Source of the DNA: Bradyrhizobium centrolobii
Lineage (GTDB): Bacteria > Pseudomonadota > Alphaproteobacteria > Rhizobiales > Xanthobacteraceae
Length of the DNA stretch: 64,000 nucleotides
Assembly (NCBI RefSeq): GCF_001641635.1
Contig: NZ_LUUB01000034.1
Coordinates: forward strand, 62,001-126,000
Reading direction: 5' to 3'
The first letter of the stretch is position 1, and every line of letters starts with the position of its first letter. The notes beneath the pieces are model-generated. The model worked only from the letters and a program-made list of their open reading frames with translations. It was not told where the DNA came from and did not search any database. Positions 54,634 through 63,442 of this stretch are shown piece by piece. The position numbers and the translations under genes were made by a program.

Positions 54634-54719
54634 GCAAACATGGTCAACAGAGCCTTTCTGCCGCCCCTTGGCGCCTCCGAAAAATTTACAAGCCATTGTA
54701 ACCACGTAATTTTCTGAGT

Positions 54720-54735
54720 TGGCACGGCTTTCGCT
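54720..54735 (+). promoter_or_regulatory. Probable sigma54 promoter of the flgF operon
   Basis: TGGCACGGCTTTCGCT has a perfect -24 box (TGGCACG), the exact GG-N10-GC spacing and one mismatch in the -12 box. It is 113 bases before the flgF start, with an ftr-like motif upstream. Confidence 0.5.
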
Positions 54736-54847
54736 GAGAGAGGACCGAGACCGACGGTTTGGGAGAGCCAGACGGTCTCGTTCACGGGGTCCACCGAGGC
54801 GCTTGGGAGAGCGACGAGGCAGGCCTCACTCAGGGGAGATTGATCCG

Positions 54848-55609
54848 ATGCAGAACGCGCTTCTGATCGGCTTGTCGCGGCAGATGACGTTGGAACGGCA
54901 GATGGATGTCATCGCCAACAACGTCGCCAATGCCAACACCAACGGTTTCAAGGCCGACCATTCGCTGTTCGAGGAATACCTCAACTCGAACGCGCATGAG
55001 GACAATTTCATCGGCTCCGATCGCCGCGTCTCCTATGTGCAGGACCGCGGCACCTTCCGCGACATCGGCCAGGGGCCGATGGAGCAGACCAACAACCCGC
55101 TCGACATGGCGATGGACGGCAATGCCTATTTCGCCGTCCAGGCCAATGGCGGCGAGCGCTACACCCGCGACGGCAAATTCTCGCTCAACAGCACCGGCCA
55201 GCTCGTCACCTCCGACGGCAACCTCGTGCTCGGCACCGGCGGCCCGATCACCTTCCAGCCGACCGACCACGACATCAATATCGCGCCCGACGGCACGATC
55301 ACGGTGCTCGAGGGCACGGCGCGGACCGACTCGATCCGCGGCAAGATCCGCATGGTGTCGTTCGACGAACCGACGAAACTGACCAAGCTCGGCGCCAATC
55401 TCTATGACGCCGGCAGCGCCACCCAGCAGGCCGACACCAAGACCAGCGTGCGCCAGGGCTATATCGAGAAATCGAACGTGAATGCGGTCGGCGAGATGAG
55501 CCGCATGGTCGAGGTGATGCGCAGCTACACCGCCATCGCCAACCTGCTCCAGCAGCAGAGCGACCTCCACAAATCGGCGATCGAGAAGCTCGCCGACGTT
55601 CCGGCCTGA
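54848..55609 (+). CDS. flgF: Flagellar rod protein FlgF
   Basis: A 253-residue rod protein. The rod/hook N-terminus (LIGLSRQMTLERQMDVIANN, VANANTNGFKAD), the DMAMDGNAYFAVQ segment and the C-terminal SRMVEVMRSYTAIANLLQQQ helix are all present. GGGGAGATT precedes the ATG; longer readings pass through the promoter. First of flgF-flgG-flgA-flgH. Confidence 0.95.
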   Translation: MQNALLIGLSRQMTLERQMDVIANNVANANTNGFKADHSLFEEYLNSNAHEDNFIGSDRRVSYVQDRGTFRDIGQGPMEQTNNPLDMAMDGNAYFAVQANGGERYTRDGKFSLNSTGQLVTSDGNLVLGTGGPITFQPTDHDINIAPDGTITVLEGTARTDSIRGKIRMVSFDEPTKLTKLGANLYDAGSATQQADTKTSVRQGYIEKSNVNAVGEMSRMVEVMRSYTAIANLLQQQSDLHKSAIEKLADVPA

Positions 55610-55625
55610 TTAGGGGAGAACTGAC

Positions 55626-56414
55626 ATGCAGGCGCTTCACACCGCAGCGACCGGAATGGCGGCACAGGAACTCAACGTTCAGGTGATCTCCAACAACATC
55701 GCCAACCTGCGCACCACCGGCTTCAAGAAGCAGACCGCGGCCTTCCAGGACCTGATCTACGAGCACGTCCGCCGCGTCGGCGCCCAGTCGTCCGACCAGG
55801 GCACCATCCTGCCCGTCGGCGTCGACATCGGCGGCGGCGTCAAGACCGTCGGCACGCCGCGCAGCATGACGCAGGGCACGCTGTCGCAGACCGGCAACGA
55901 TCTCGACCTCGCGGTCTCCGGCGAAGGCTTCTTCAAGATCCTGATGCCGGATGGCACCTACCAGTATACCCGCGACGGCACCTTCCAGATGGACAATCAG
56001 GGCCGCATCGTCACCGCGCAGGGCAACCCGGTGCAGCCGACGATCACGATCCCGAACAACGCTTCGGGCCTGACCGTCAACGTGCAGGGCCAGGTTTCGG
56101 TGACGCTGCCGGGCTCGTCGACTTCGACCGTTCTCGGCCAGATCGGCCTGACCCGCTTCATCAACAAGGCCGGCCTCCAGCCCGTCGGCAGCAATCAGTT
56201 CACCGAGACGCCCTCCTCCGGCCCGCCCCAGGACGGCACGGCGACCGCCGAGGGTTACGGCAACATCACGCAAGGCAGCCTCGAGCAGGCCAATGTCGAC
56301 GTCGTCTCGGAGATGAGCGACCTGATTGCAGCCCAGCGCGCCTATGAGATGAACGCCAAGGTGATCAGCGCCGCCGACCAGATGATGCAATCGACCACGG
56401 CGCTGTTCCGCTGA
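55626..56414 (+). CDS. flgG: Flagellar distal rod protein FlgG
   Basis: A 262-residue distal rod protein, the main axle of the rod: MQALHTAATGMAAQELNVQV, SNNIANLRTTGFKKQTAAFQ, DLDLAVSGEGFFKI and a C-terminal VDVVSEMSDLIAAQRAYEMN helix. GGGGAG lies before the ATG. It starts 16 bases after flgF. Confidence 0.97.
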   Translation: MQALHTAATGMAAQELNVQVISNNIANLRTTGFKKQTAAFQDLIYEHVRRVGAQSSDQGTILPVGVDIGGGVKTVGTPRSMTQGTLSQTGNDLDLAVSGEGFFKILMPDGTYQYTRDGTFQMDNQGRIVTAQGNPVQPTITIPNNASGLTVNVQGQVSVTLPGSSTSTVLGQIGLTRFINKAGLQPVGSNQFTETPSSGPPQDGTATAEGYGNITQGSLEQANVDVVSEMSDLIAAQRAYEMNAKVISAADQMMQSTTALFR

Positions 56415-56424
56415 GGTGATGACG

Positions 56425-57555
56425 ATGATCCGCACCACACTCGCGACGATCTCTGCTCTCCTCGTGCTGGCGCTGCCGGCGCAGGCGGCCGACGACGTCA
56501 TCGCCGTGCCGACGCTGCGCGCCAGCGTCACCGTCGCCTCCGACGTGGTGCGGGTCGGCGATCTCATCGACAATGCCGGCTCGGCCGCGCTGATCCCGGT
56601 ATACCGCTCGCCCGACCTCGGCACCACCGGCGCGCTGCCGGTTGCGCAGGTCCTGTCGGTGCTGCGGGCCAAGCAGGTCATCGGCGTGATGATCGGCGAC
56701 ATCAAGGAGGTCTCGGTCACGCGACTCGCCCGCATCTTCGCCAACAAGGACCTCGAGCTTGCGGTCGCTTCCGCACTGGAGCGCCGCTTCGGCCTCGGCG
56801 ATGCCGCCAACATCACCGTCACCTTCGACCGCGGCATCTCCGATCTGCGGCTCGATGCCTCCAACACCGGCGCGCTCCAGCCGGTCGCGACCCGCTACGA
56901 CGCGCGCAGCGGCCGTTTCGACCTGACTTTCGAGATCAACAACGACAGCAATCCGACCCCGACCAAGCTGCGCCTCACCGGCACTGCGATCGAGACCGTC
57001 GAGGTCGCCGTGCTCACGCACGACATCGACCGCGCCGAGCTGCTCAAATCCTCCGACATCGCACTGGAACGCCGGCCGAAGGCGGAGGTCACCGGCGAAC
57101 CCGCCTCGCGCGACCGCACCGTCGGCATGCAGCTCCGCCGGCCGATGCGGGCGGGCACGCCGATCCGCGTCGCCGACATCGTCAAGCCCGACTTCGTGCA
57201 GCGCGACCAGAACGTCACCATCATCTACCAGGTGCCCGGCCTCTACCTCACCACCCGCGGCAAGGCGATCGACAGTGGCGCCGAGGGCGACACGGTCAGC
57301 GTCCTCAACGTGCAGTCCAAGCGCACGCTGACCGGCATCGTCACCGGCCGCGGCCAGGTCACGGTCCAGGGCGCGAGCCAGGCCGTACCGATGCCGCCTG
57401 CGGTCGAGCAGACCTCATCGCTCAAGCGCGACGAAACGCCCTCGGCCGCAGCGCTCGCCCAGAGCTTGATCCAAACCCCTGTGTCCCCGGCCCAGGTCGC
57501 ACAAGCCCAGATTCCGCAAGTTCAAGCCTCGCAAGCTCCAGCCAAGTCAGAGTAA
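56425..57555 (+). CDS. flgA: P-ring chaperone FlgA
   Basis: A 376-residue periplasmic chaperone for the FlgI P-ring subunit. The signal peptide (LATISALLVLALPAQA) is followed by two beta domains and the C-terminal SAF-type domain (LLKSSDIALERRPKAEV; MQLRRPMRAGTPIRVADIVK; YLTTRGKAIDSGAEGDTVSV), and a Gln/Ala-rich tail. It is longer than the enteric protein, as usual in alphaproteobacteria. The ATG at 56425 is preferred for its GAGGTG spacing. Confidence 0.93.
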   Translation: MIRTTLATISALLVLALPAQAADDVIAVPTLRASVTVASDVVRVGDLIDNAGSAALIPVYRSPDLGTTGALPVAQVLSVLRAKQVIGVMIGDIKEVSVTRLARIFANKDLELAVASALERRFGLGDAANITVTFDRGISDLRLDASNTGALQPVATRYDARSGRFDLTFEINNDSNPTPTKLRLTGTAIETVEVAVLTHDIDRAELLKSSDIALERRPKAEVTGEPASRDRTVGMQLRRPMRAGTPIRVADIVKPDFVQRDQNVTIIYQVPGLYLTTRGKAIDSGAEGDTVSVLNVQSKRTLTGIVTGRGQVTVQGASQAVPMPPAVEQTSSLKRDETPSAAALAQSLIQTPVSPAQVAQAQIPQVQASQAPAKSE

Positions 57556-57558
57556 GTC

Positions 57559-58323
57559 ATGACCACGTTCAGTTCCGCTGCCCGTCTTCGTCGCATCGCG
57601 ATCTCCGGCCTGCTGCTGGCGACCTCTGCCCTCGCGAGTGGTTGCTCCTCGATCGACCGCCTTTCGCAGATCGGCGAGCAACCGAAGCTGTCAGCGATCG
57701 ACAATCCGACGACGCAGCCCGGCTACAAGCCGGTGCAGATGCCGATGCCGAAGCCGGAAGTCGCCTCCTACAATCCGAACTCGCTGTGGCGGAACGGCAG
57801 CCGCGCCTTCTTCAAGGACCAGCGCGCCCATCAGGTCGGCGACCTCCTGACGGTGACGGTCAATTTCACGGACAAGGCCAATATCGCCAACGAAACCCAG
57901 CGCAGCCGAACCGCCAAGGAAGATTCGGGGATTACCGATTTCATCGGCAGCCAGACGGTTACGCAGCCGCTCAAGGTCTTGCCCGGCCGCCTTCTCACCA
58001 CCGACTCGACATCCTCCGCCGACGGCAAGGGCTCGGTCCAGCGCCAGGAAGCCTTGCAGACCAACGTCGCCGCCGTCGTCACGCAGGTCCTTCCGAACGG
58101 CAACCTGGTGGTCGAAGGCAAGCAGGAGATCCGCGTCAACTTCGAGATTCGCGAACTGGTTGTCGCCGGCATCGTGCGACCGGAGGACATCCAGAGCGAC
58201 AACACCATCGACTCCAGCAAGATCGCGCAGGCCCGCATCGCCTATGGCGGACGCGGCCAGATCATGGACGTGCAGCAGCCGCGCTACGGCCAGCAAGTGA
58301 TGGACGTGCTGCTGCCCTTCTAA
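57559..58323 (+). CDS. flgH: Flagellar L-ring lipoprotein FlgH
   Basis: A 254-residue outer-membrane lipoprotein forming the L ring. The lipobox LASGC places the lipidated Cys at residue 29. The beta-rich domain has SLWRNGSRAFFKDQRAHQVG, DLLTVTVNFTDKANIANETQ and the closing GRGQIMDVQQPRYGQQVMDV. It starts three bases after flgA and is followed by a hairpin. Confidence 0.96.
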   Translation: MTTFSSAARLRRIAISGLLLATSALASGCSSIDRLSQIGEQPKLSAIDNPTTQPGYKPVQMPMPKPEVASYNPNSLWRNGSRAFFKDQRAHQVGDLLTVTVNFTDKANIANETQRSRTAKEDSGITDFIGSQTVTQPLKVLPGRLLTTDSTSSADGKGSVQRQEALQTNVAAVVTQVLPNGNLVVEGKQEIRVNFEIRELVVAGIVRPEDIQSDNTIDSSKIAQARIAYGGRGQIMDVQQPRYGQQVMDVLLPF

Positions 58324-58383
58324 GTCTCTTTGAGAGCTCCCACATCGTGTTCGCGAACCTAGGCGCGAACGACGATGTACTAC

Positions 58384-58425
58384 GCGGCCTCCGGTAGCTC
58401 CCCTGCCGGAGGCCGCACGTATTTT
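58384..58425 (+). terminator. Hairpin after flgH
   Basis: GCGGCCTCCGG and CCGGAGGCCGC form an eleven-pair stem around an 11-base loop, followed by ACGTATTTT. A short T run makes this a probable terminator for the flgFGAH operon. Confidence 0.6.
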
Positions 58426-58589
58426 GGGTTCGGCGACGCCAATCATGCTAGCGCCACATTCACCGCCGTCGTCCCGGCTTGACGAATCCCGGCATAGAAA
58501 CCCTTCCGGGATTTAGTGAGCTCCTTCATACGCAGCTCGAACACACTGACGTAAACTCCGCGTTATTTGGATTTAGCCGAGTTTCTGCG

Positions 58590-58760
58590 ATGGACGAAGA
58601 ATTTTGCCGCGAGCGTCTTAGGACCGTCCAGGAGCTTGCCGAGAAGGCCGACCCCTTCATCAAGAAGCGCCTCATGGATTTGGCCCGCCATTACGAGCGG
58701 CGTATCGCTATCAGTGCAGGAGGAAGGGAAGCCTCGGAATCAGAGCGGCAATCAAAATAG
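58590..58760 (+). CDS. Small hypothetical protein
   Basis: A 56-residue helical protein (MDEEFCRERLRTVQELAEKA; DPFIKKRLMDLARHYERRIA) of a kind I associate with Bradyrhizobium, without known function. An upstream in-frame start at 58479 would add a less protein-like 37 residues, so the ATG at 58590 is used. Confidence 0.5.
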   Translation: MDEEFCRERLRTVQELAEKADPFIKKRLMDLARHYERRIAISAGGREASESERQSK

Positions 58761-58871
58761 CCGCGAGGATCGCAAACCAGCCCTTCGCGTCGAAGCCAGG
58801 GCTGGGTCAAGCCCGGCCATGACGCCTTTGGCAAGCAGTGTCGAGAGGAAAAGCGCGGAGACGTCAGACTT

Positions 58872-59651
58872 TCAGCTGAACTCCGCCTCCACCGTCCCCA
58901 GCCCGTCCAGTTCCATCCGCACCTTGTCACCGGCTTTCAGCCACAGCGTCTTGACCAGGCTCCCCGTCAGCACGAGCTGCCCCGCATGCAGCCCCTTGCC
59001 TTCGGCGGCGAGGTGGTTGGCGAGCCAGGCGAGCGCGTTGTGGGGATGGCCGAGTACGTCGGCGCCGGTGCCCTGGCTAACCTCCTCGCCGTTGACGATG
59101 GCGCGGCCTTTGACCGCCTTCAGGTCCGGCACATTGGAACGCTCGACCGCCGGCCCGAGCACGCAGCCGGCGGCGAAGAAATCGTCCGCGATCAGCGTCG
59201 GCGCCCCCATCGTCTCCCACTTCACGTAGCGGTCGTCGACGATCTCGATCGCGGGATGATAGGCGTCAATGGCCTCGCCGACCCATTCCGCCGTGAACGG
59301 CGCCTCACCGGGGGCAAGGTCGCGCTTAAGCCGCACCGCGATCTCACATTCGACGCCGACGCGGACATAGTCGGACGCGGCGAGCTTCGCGCCGCTCTCG
59401 TGCACGCCCTTCTCGAACACGCCGCCGCCGCAGGGGTGGGGGATGCCGATATAGTCCTGCATGACCTGGCTGGTGCAGCCGATCTTGTAGCCGACAAGCG
59501 GCCCGACATTCGGCATCAGGAGATCATGCAGGGCGCGCTGGACCTGATAGCCCTCGGCCTCGTCGGCCGGGGGAACCTCCAGCGCCGCAAGCGGCGCATG
59601 GTTGCGGCGCGCGAGTGCGATTGCCTTTGCGGCTTTGAGAATCTTGTCCAT
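58872..59651 (-). CDS. 2-keto-4-pentenoate hydratase family protein
   Basis: A 259-residue enzyme of the hydratase/decarboxylase family that adds water to 2-oxo-4-pentenoates in the meta-cleavage pathways of aromatic compounds. PLVGYKIGCTSQVMQDYIGI, the metal-binding VGVECEIAVRLKRDL and FFAAGCVLGPAV with HPHNALAWLANHLA fit. GGGAGG precedes the ATG; a longer reading adds 32 unlikely residues. It is not clearly linked to the flagellar genes. It is 92 bases behind the reductase gene on the same strand. Confidence 0.87.
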   Translation of the reverse strand: MDKILKAAKAIALARRNHAPLAALEVPPADEAEGYQVQRALHDLLMPNVGPLVGYKIGCTSQVMQDYIGIPHPCGGGVFEKGVHESGAKLAASDYVRVGVECEIAVRLKRDLAPGEAPFTAEWVGEAIDAYHPAIEIVDDRYVKWETMGAPTLIADDFFAAGCVLGPAVERSNVPDLKAVKGRAIVNGEEVSQGTGADVLGHPHNALAWLANHLAAEGKGLHAGQLVLTGSLVKTLWLKAGDKVRMELDGLGTVEAEFS

Positions 59652-59743
59652 TGGCGCCGCCTCCCACGCTACGCGAGTTGTGCGTCGCAGTTCAGCATCC
59701 CCGCCCCGGCCTGACAAGCGCAGGCCGCGCGGCGCGGCCGGCC

Positions 59744-60772
59744 TCACGCCTTGACCAGGCCGAGCCGGATCAGGCTCTCGGCCGTGCTGAGGATCGCCTC
59801 CTCGTTGGAGCGCGGCTGCCAGCCAAGCAGCCGCCTAGCCTTGGCGCTGGTCGATTTGCGCACCTTGCCAAGCATCGGCACGACCCCGCGCAGCAGCGGA
59901 ATCCGATTCGCCGCCAGACGCACCACCCAGTCCGGGGCCTGCAACCGTGGAACCCGGCGCGCTCTCGGCCCGAGTTCCCGTCGCAATATCCTGGCGATGT
60001 CGAGGATCGATAGCGTCTCGCCGGAGACTGCGATGAAGCGCTCGCCCTTGGCCTCGGGCGCCGTCATCGCACGCAGATGCAGGTCGGCCACGTCGCGCAC
60101 GTCGACCACGCCGAAATGGACCCGCGGCACCGCCGGCATGGCGCCGTCGAGCAGCGATTTGACGATCTCGATCGAGCCGGAGAAGTCCGGACCCAGGACC
60201 GGGCCGAAAATGCCGGTGGGATTGACGACGGACAATTCGAGCCCGCCGCCCTCTCGCGCGACGAAATCCCAGGCTGCCCGTTCGGCCAGCGTCTTGGATT
60301 TCGGGTAGGGCTGCACGTCCGCGCCATCGAGATTGGTCCAGTCGGTCTCGTCAAACGGCTTCTCCTGCGGCGGGTGACCGTAGCCGATCGCCGCCAGCGA
60401 GGAGGTGATGACGACGCGCCTGACGCCGGCGTCGCGCGCGGCGCGCAGCACGCGAAGCGTGCCGTCACGGGCCGGCATGATCATCTCATTCTCGTCCTTC
60501 GGCACCCTGGTCGACAAAGGCGAGGCGACGTGGAGCACGTAGTCGCAACCTGTGACCGCCTCGCGCCAGCCCTCGTCCCCGGTTAGATCGGCCGTGAAGA
60601 ACGACAGGCTTTCGGGCGACGCCGCCCCGCCCTCGCGCAGCATCGCCAGCACGTCGTCGCGTCGGTCCGGCCGGCGGACCGTGGTCTGTACCTGATGGCC
60701 GGCCGCCAGCAATTGCAGGACAGCATGGATGCCGACGAAACCCGACCCGCCCGTGACCAGAACAGTGCTCAT
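59744..60772 (-). CDS. NAD(P)-dependent aldehyde/ketone reductase (extended SDR)
   Basis: A 342-residue extended short-chain dehydrogenase of the dihydroflavonol-reductase-like group. The nucleotide-binding VLVTGGSGFVGIHAVLQLLA, then LHVASPLS, then Ser and the YPKSKTLAERAAWDF motif (catalytic Tyr-x-x-x-Lys) are visible. The substrate is probably an aldehyde or ketone. It is divergent from an HxlR regulator with 95 bases between starts, so likely controlled by it. Confidence 0.88.
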   Translation of the reverse strand: MSTVLVTGGSGFVGIHAVLQLLAAGHQVQTTVRRPDRRDDVLAMLREGGAASPESLSFFTADLTGDEGWREAVTGCDYVLHVASPLSTRVPKDENEMIMPARDGTLRVLRAARDAGVRRVVITSSLAAIGYGHPPQEKPFDETDWTNLDGADVQPYPKSKTLAERAAWDFVAREGGGLELSVVNPTGIFGPVLGPDFSGSIEIVKSLLDGAMPAVPRVHFGVVDVRDVADLHLRAMTAPEAKGERFIAVSGETLSILDIARILRRELGPRARRVPRLQAPDWVVRLAANRIPLLRGVVPMLGKVRKSTSAKARRLLGWQPRSNEEAILSTAESLIRLGLVKA

Positions 60773-60867
60773 GTCGTAAATCCCTCGATCATCAGGGCCG
60801 GCAAATTCGTTCCGCCATACCCTGCTACGGGCCGCATCTGGTCACTATCTTCTTGGGAACAAGTAGA

Positions 60868-61263
60868 ATGAATTTCGAGACCGGTATGGAAAACCTGACC
60901 ACCGCAGCTTGCGACGACGATTGCGACTGCACCCCCGACCCGGCGCTGCTTGCCGATTTCAAGCATGCGATCCATGCGCTCGGCGGCAAGTGGAAGCTCG
61001 AGATCCTGTTCGCGCTGATGAACGGGGCCATGCGCTTCGGCGCACTGCGGCGGTCGATCGGCGGCATCACCCAGCATATGCTGACCACGCAACTGCGCGA
61101 ACTCGAGCAGGATGGCCTGGTGTTGCGGACCGCCTTCGACGAGAAGCCGTTGCGGGTGGAATACGAACTGACCGATGCGGCGTACGGCCTGTTGCCGGCG
61201 TTTAAGGAATTGTTGAACTGGTCCAGGCTTTATGGAGGCGCGCGGCTCCCGCAGCTTGCGTGA
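60868..61263 (+). CDS. HxlR-family regulator with N-terminal cysteine cluster
   Basis: A 131-residue winged-helix regulator: ALGGKWKLEILFALMNGAMR, FGALRRSIGGITQHMLTTQL, RELEQDGLV and the wing VEYELTDAAYGLLPAFKEL. Before the domain is CDDDCDC (Cys15, 19, 21). HxlR relatives such as YodB and QorR sense electrophiles or quinones through an N-terminal cysteine; three cysteines among aspartates also suggest metal binding. It is divergent from the reductase it probably controls. Confidence 0.87.
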   Translation: MNFETGMENLTTAACDDDCDCTPDPALLADFKHAIHALGGKWKLEILFALMNGAMRFGALRRSIGGITQHMLTTQLRELEQDGLVLRTAFDEKPLRVEYELTDAAYGLLPAFKELLNWSRLYGGARLPQLA

Positions 61264-61372
61264 TTGCCAGCGATGCTTGATGCCACCGGGCTGCCGTCTC
61301 AACCCTCGAGTCGAACTCATTGATGCGACTCGCAAAACTTCCCCCACTTGAGGTGAAGGCTGTTTCTCAGGT

Positions 61373-61388
61373 GAACTCACGTGAGTTC
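61373..61388. repeat. Perfect 16-base palindrome
   Basis: GAACTCACGTGAGTTC is fully self-complementary. It lies between converging genes, so it is not in a typical promoter position; it could bind a dimeric regulator of an unseen transcript or be chance. Confidence 0.4.
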
Positions 61389-61511
61389 GGAGGAATTGAG
61401 TCTAGCCCATTGATCGCGATTCACTTTTCGTGATTGCGGTCGTGAGCCGACACGCGGCTACAAGCAGCAGGCAAAAACTCTCAACACGGCGCGAACGGCG
61501 CCTGTTGTCTC

Positions 61512-61539
61512 TTAAATGAAGAGCCGCACTTGGCGGCTC
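61512..61539 (-). terminator. Terminator after dksA
   Basis: On the minus strand GAGCCGC-CAAGT-GCGGCTC is followed by TTCATTT, seven pairs with a short T-rich tail directly after the dksA stop. Confidence 0.6.
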
Positions 61540-61544
61540 GTAGT

Positions 61545-61955
61545 CTATTCGTCGCGATAGACCTTCTCGCGCTTCTCGTGGCGCTCCTGCGCCTCCACCG
61601 AGAGCGTTGCGATGGGCCGCGCTTCGAGCCGCTTCAACGAGATCGGCTCGCCGGTTTCCTCGCAATAGCCGTAGGTGTTGTCCTCGATGCGCTGGAGCGC
61701 GGCGTCGATCTTGGCGATCAACTTGCGCTGGCGGTCGCGGGCACGAAGTTCGATGGCACGGTCGGTTTCGGACGAAGCCCGATCGGCGAGATCGGGGTGG
61801 TTCACGTTCTCCTCCTGCAGGGCCTGCAGGGTGAGCTTGGACTCTTTGAGGATCTCATCCTTCCAGGCGAGGAGCTTCAAACGGAAGTACTCCTTCTGCC
61901 GGTCGTTCATGAAAGGCTCTTTTTCGGTCGGTCGGTAGTTTTTCAACTTTTCCAA
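61545..61955 (-). CDS. dksA: RNA polymerase-binding protein DksA, one-cysteine form
   Basis: A 136-residue DksA/TraR protein that enters the RNA polymerase secondary channel and works with ppGpp. The coiled coil holds the acidic tip DLADRASSETDR. The usual four-cysteine zinc site is replaced: YCEETGEPISLKRLEARPIA keeps one Cys and the second pair reads LSVEAQERHE. Such zinc-independent forms are known in other bacteria. It lies alone with its own terminator between two reductase/HxlR pairs. Confidence 0.93.
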   Translation of the reverse strand: MEKLKNYRPTEKEPFMNDRQKEYFRLKLLAWKDEILKESKLTLQALQEENVNHPDLADRASSETDRAIELRARDRQRKLIAKIDAALQRIEDNTYGYCEETGEPISLKRLEARPIATLSVEAQERHEKREKVYRDE

Positions 61956-62123
61956 GGGCGGCCTATCTTTTTAAGCAACGACTCGCAACGAAACGGGTCC
62001 GTTGAGCCGGGCCTTATATAGCGGCCTCCTGTGACAGACAATATTTCCCTGTTCGCGCAGTTACCGCCCCCAAGCCCTTGCACAGGAAGGTATATCCGGA
62101 AGAGCCCAGGGGCTGCTGAAGGC

Positions 62124-62735
62124 TCAATAGCCGACGGTGAAACGCTGCCTCAGATGGGCCGGGCGCTCGATCTCATCGGCGAGCGCGATGGCGTAGTCGG
62201 CGAAGGTGATCCAGCTTTTCCCGTTCGCATCTGCGAGAAGCTGATCGGTCCCCAGTCGGAACTTGCCTGTGCGTTCCCCTTCAATGAACAGCGCCGACGG
62301 CGAGATGAAGGTCCAGTTCAGGTCCTTCTCCTGCCGCAGCAGGTCCAGGAAGACGGAGCCTGCCTCCGCCTCGGCCTTGTATTGCGTCGGAAATCCGGGA
62401 GTTGTGACCAGCTTCACGCCGGGCGCGACCTCGAGGCTTCCGGCTCCGCCGACCACAAGGTAACGGCCCACCTTGGAGTCCTTCGCCGCGCCGATCAGCT
62501 TGTGCGGGTCGCTCGCCAGGAAGTGCACGGAACTCACCGCAACGTCGTGTCCGACCCAGAGCTTGGTCAGGCCGGCTTGGTCGAGCACGTCCCCTTTGCT
62601 GGGGGTGACGTTCGGCAGCGCAGCGATCTTCTCGGGGTTCCGGGCGATGGCGGTAACACTATGGCCACGGCGCGACAGTTCCTTGGTGATCTCCGAACCG
62701 GCCCGGCCCGAGGCGCCGGCGACAGCGATTTTCAT
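62124..62735 (-). CDS. NAD(P)H-binding oxidoreductase (atypical SDR)
   Basis: A 203-residue atypical short-chain dehydrogenase with the nucleotide-binding MKIAVAGASGRAGSEITKEL, the VTAIARNPEKIAALPNVTPS segment and a YLVVGGAGSLEVAPG loop. It resembles YhfK/YwnB-type proteins of unsettled function. It is divergent from a second HxlR regulator (140 bases between starts), repeating the arrangement at 59744-61263. Confidence 0.87.
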   Translation of the reverse strand: MKIAVAGASGRAGSEITKELSRRGHSVTAIARNPEKIAALPNVTPSKGDVLDQAGLTKLWVGHDVAVSSVHFLASDPHKLIGAAKDSKVGRYLVVGGAGSLEVAPGVKLVTTPGFPTQYKAEAEAGSVFLDLLRQEKDLNWTFISPSALFIEGERTGKFRLGTDQLLADANGKSWITFADYAIALADEIERPAHLRQRFTVGY

Positions 62736-62875
62736 GGAAGGCTCCTTTGCTTCTGCGGTAACTATAGGTGACTAGATATCGCAAAGGACGCTGGTGTTAA
62801 GAGAGCACTTTGTGCTTACCTGATTACGCTGGAGTGACCGGCAAGCGTAACCGGAACGGAGCGCGAGGAACCGAC

Positions 62876-63247
62876 ATGAAGCCCGACGTCTATGCAGCCA
62901 ACTGCCCGACGCGCCAGATCCTCGATCGTGTCGGCGACAAATGGGCGGTGCTGATCCTGTTGCTGCTGCGGGAGGAGCCGATGCGTTTCAATCAGTTGCG
63001 TCGCACGATTGAAGGCATCTCGCAGAAGATGCTGAGCCAGGTTCTCAAGTCGCTCGAACGCGACGGCCTGATCAAGCGCCACGCCATCGCAACCGTGCCG
63101 GTGACGGTGGAATATTCGATCACTCAGCTCGGCGTGACACTGGCCGCCGCAGTCGATCCCTTGCGCGACTGGGCCGAGCAAAACCTGAAGGACGTGCTCG
63201 CCGCCCAGCGCCGCTACGACGCGCAGCAGAAGGAAGAGGCGGCGTAA
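62876..63247 (+). CDS. HxlR-family regulator
   Basis: A 123-residue winged-helix regulator: MKPDVYAANCPTRQILDRVG, DKWAVLILLLLREEPMRFNQ, LRRTIEGISQKMLSQVLKSL and the wing PVTVEYSITQLGVTLAAAVD. Cys10 (ANCPTRQIL) is at the position of the redox-sensing cysteine in YodB/QorR relatives. GAGG lies before the ATG. It probably controls the divergent oxidoreductase in response to an electrophile or quinone. Confidence 0.9.
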   Translation: MKPDVYAANCPTRQILDRVGDKWAVLILLLLREEPMRFNQLRRTIEGISQKMLSQVLKSLERDGLIKRHAIATVPVTVEYSITQLGVTLAAAVDPLRDWAEQNLKDVLAAQRRYDAQQKEEAA

Positions 63248-63376
63248 AGCTTCCGATGAAACTGCCGAGAAGTACGACGCCGGAGCAACAAATGACACTG
63301 TCATGCGCGACTTGACCGGCGCATCCAGTACGCCGCGGCCTCTCGGTTCGACGACTGCTGTCTCTGGAATTCTGAA

Positions 63377-63397
63377 TTGCCCGGTCAAGCCGGGCAA
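63377..63397. repeat. Short TTGCCCGG palindrome
   Basis: TTGCCCGG-TCAAG-CCGGGCAA, a perfect eight-pair hairpin between converging HxlR and fliX genes, similar in phrasing to other small intergenic palindromes in the window. Confidence 0.55.
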
Positions 63398-63442
63398 CGA
63401 CATGCGGAAAGAGTCTTCGAAGCGAGGAAAGGAGTCCGCGGC

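Noticed and set aside
55299..56867. A 522-codon minus-strand frame across flgF, flgG and flgA
   Set aside because: It runs against three certain flagellar genes and shows no protein-like features.
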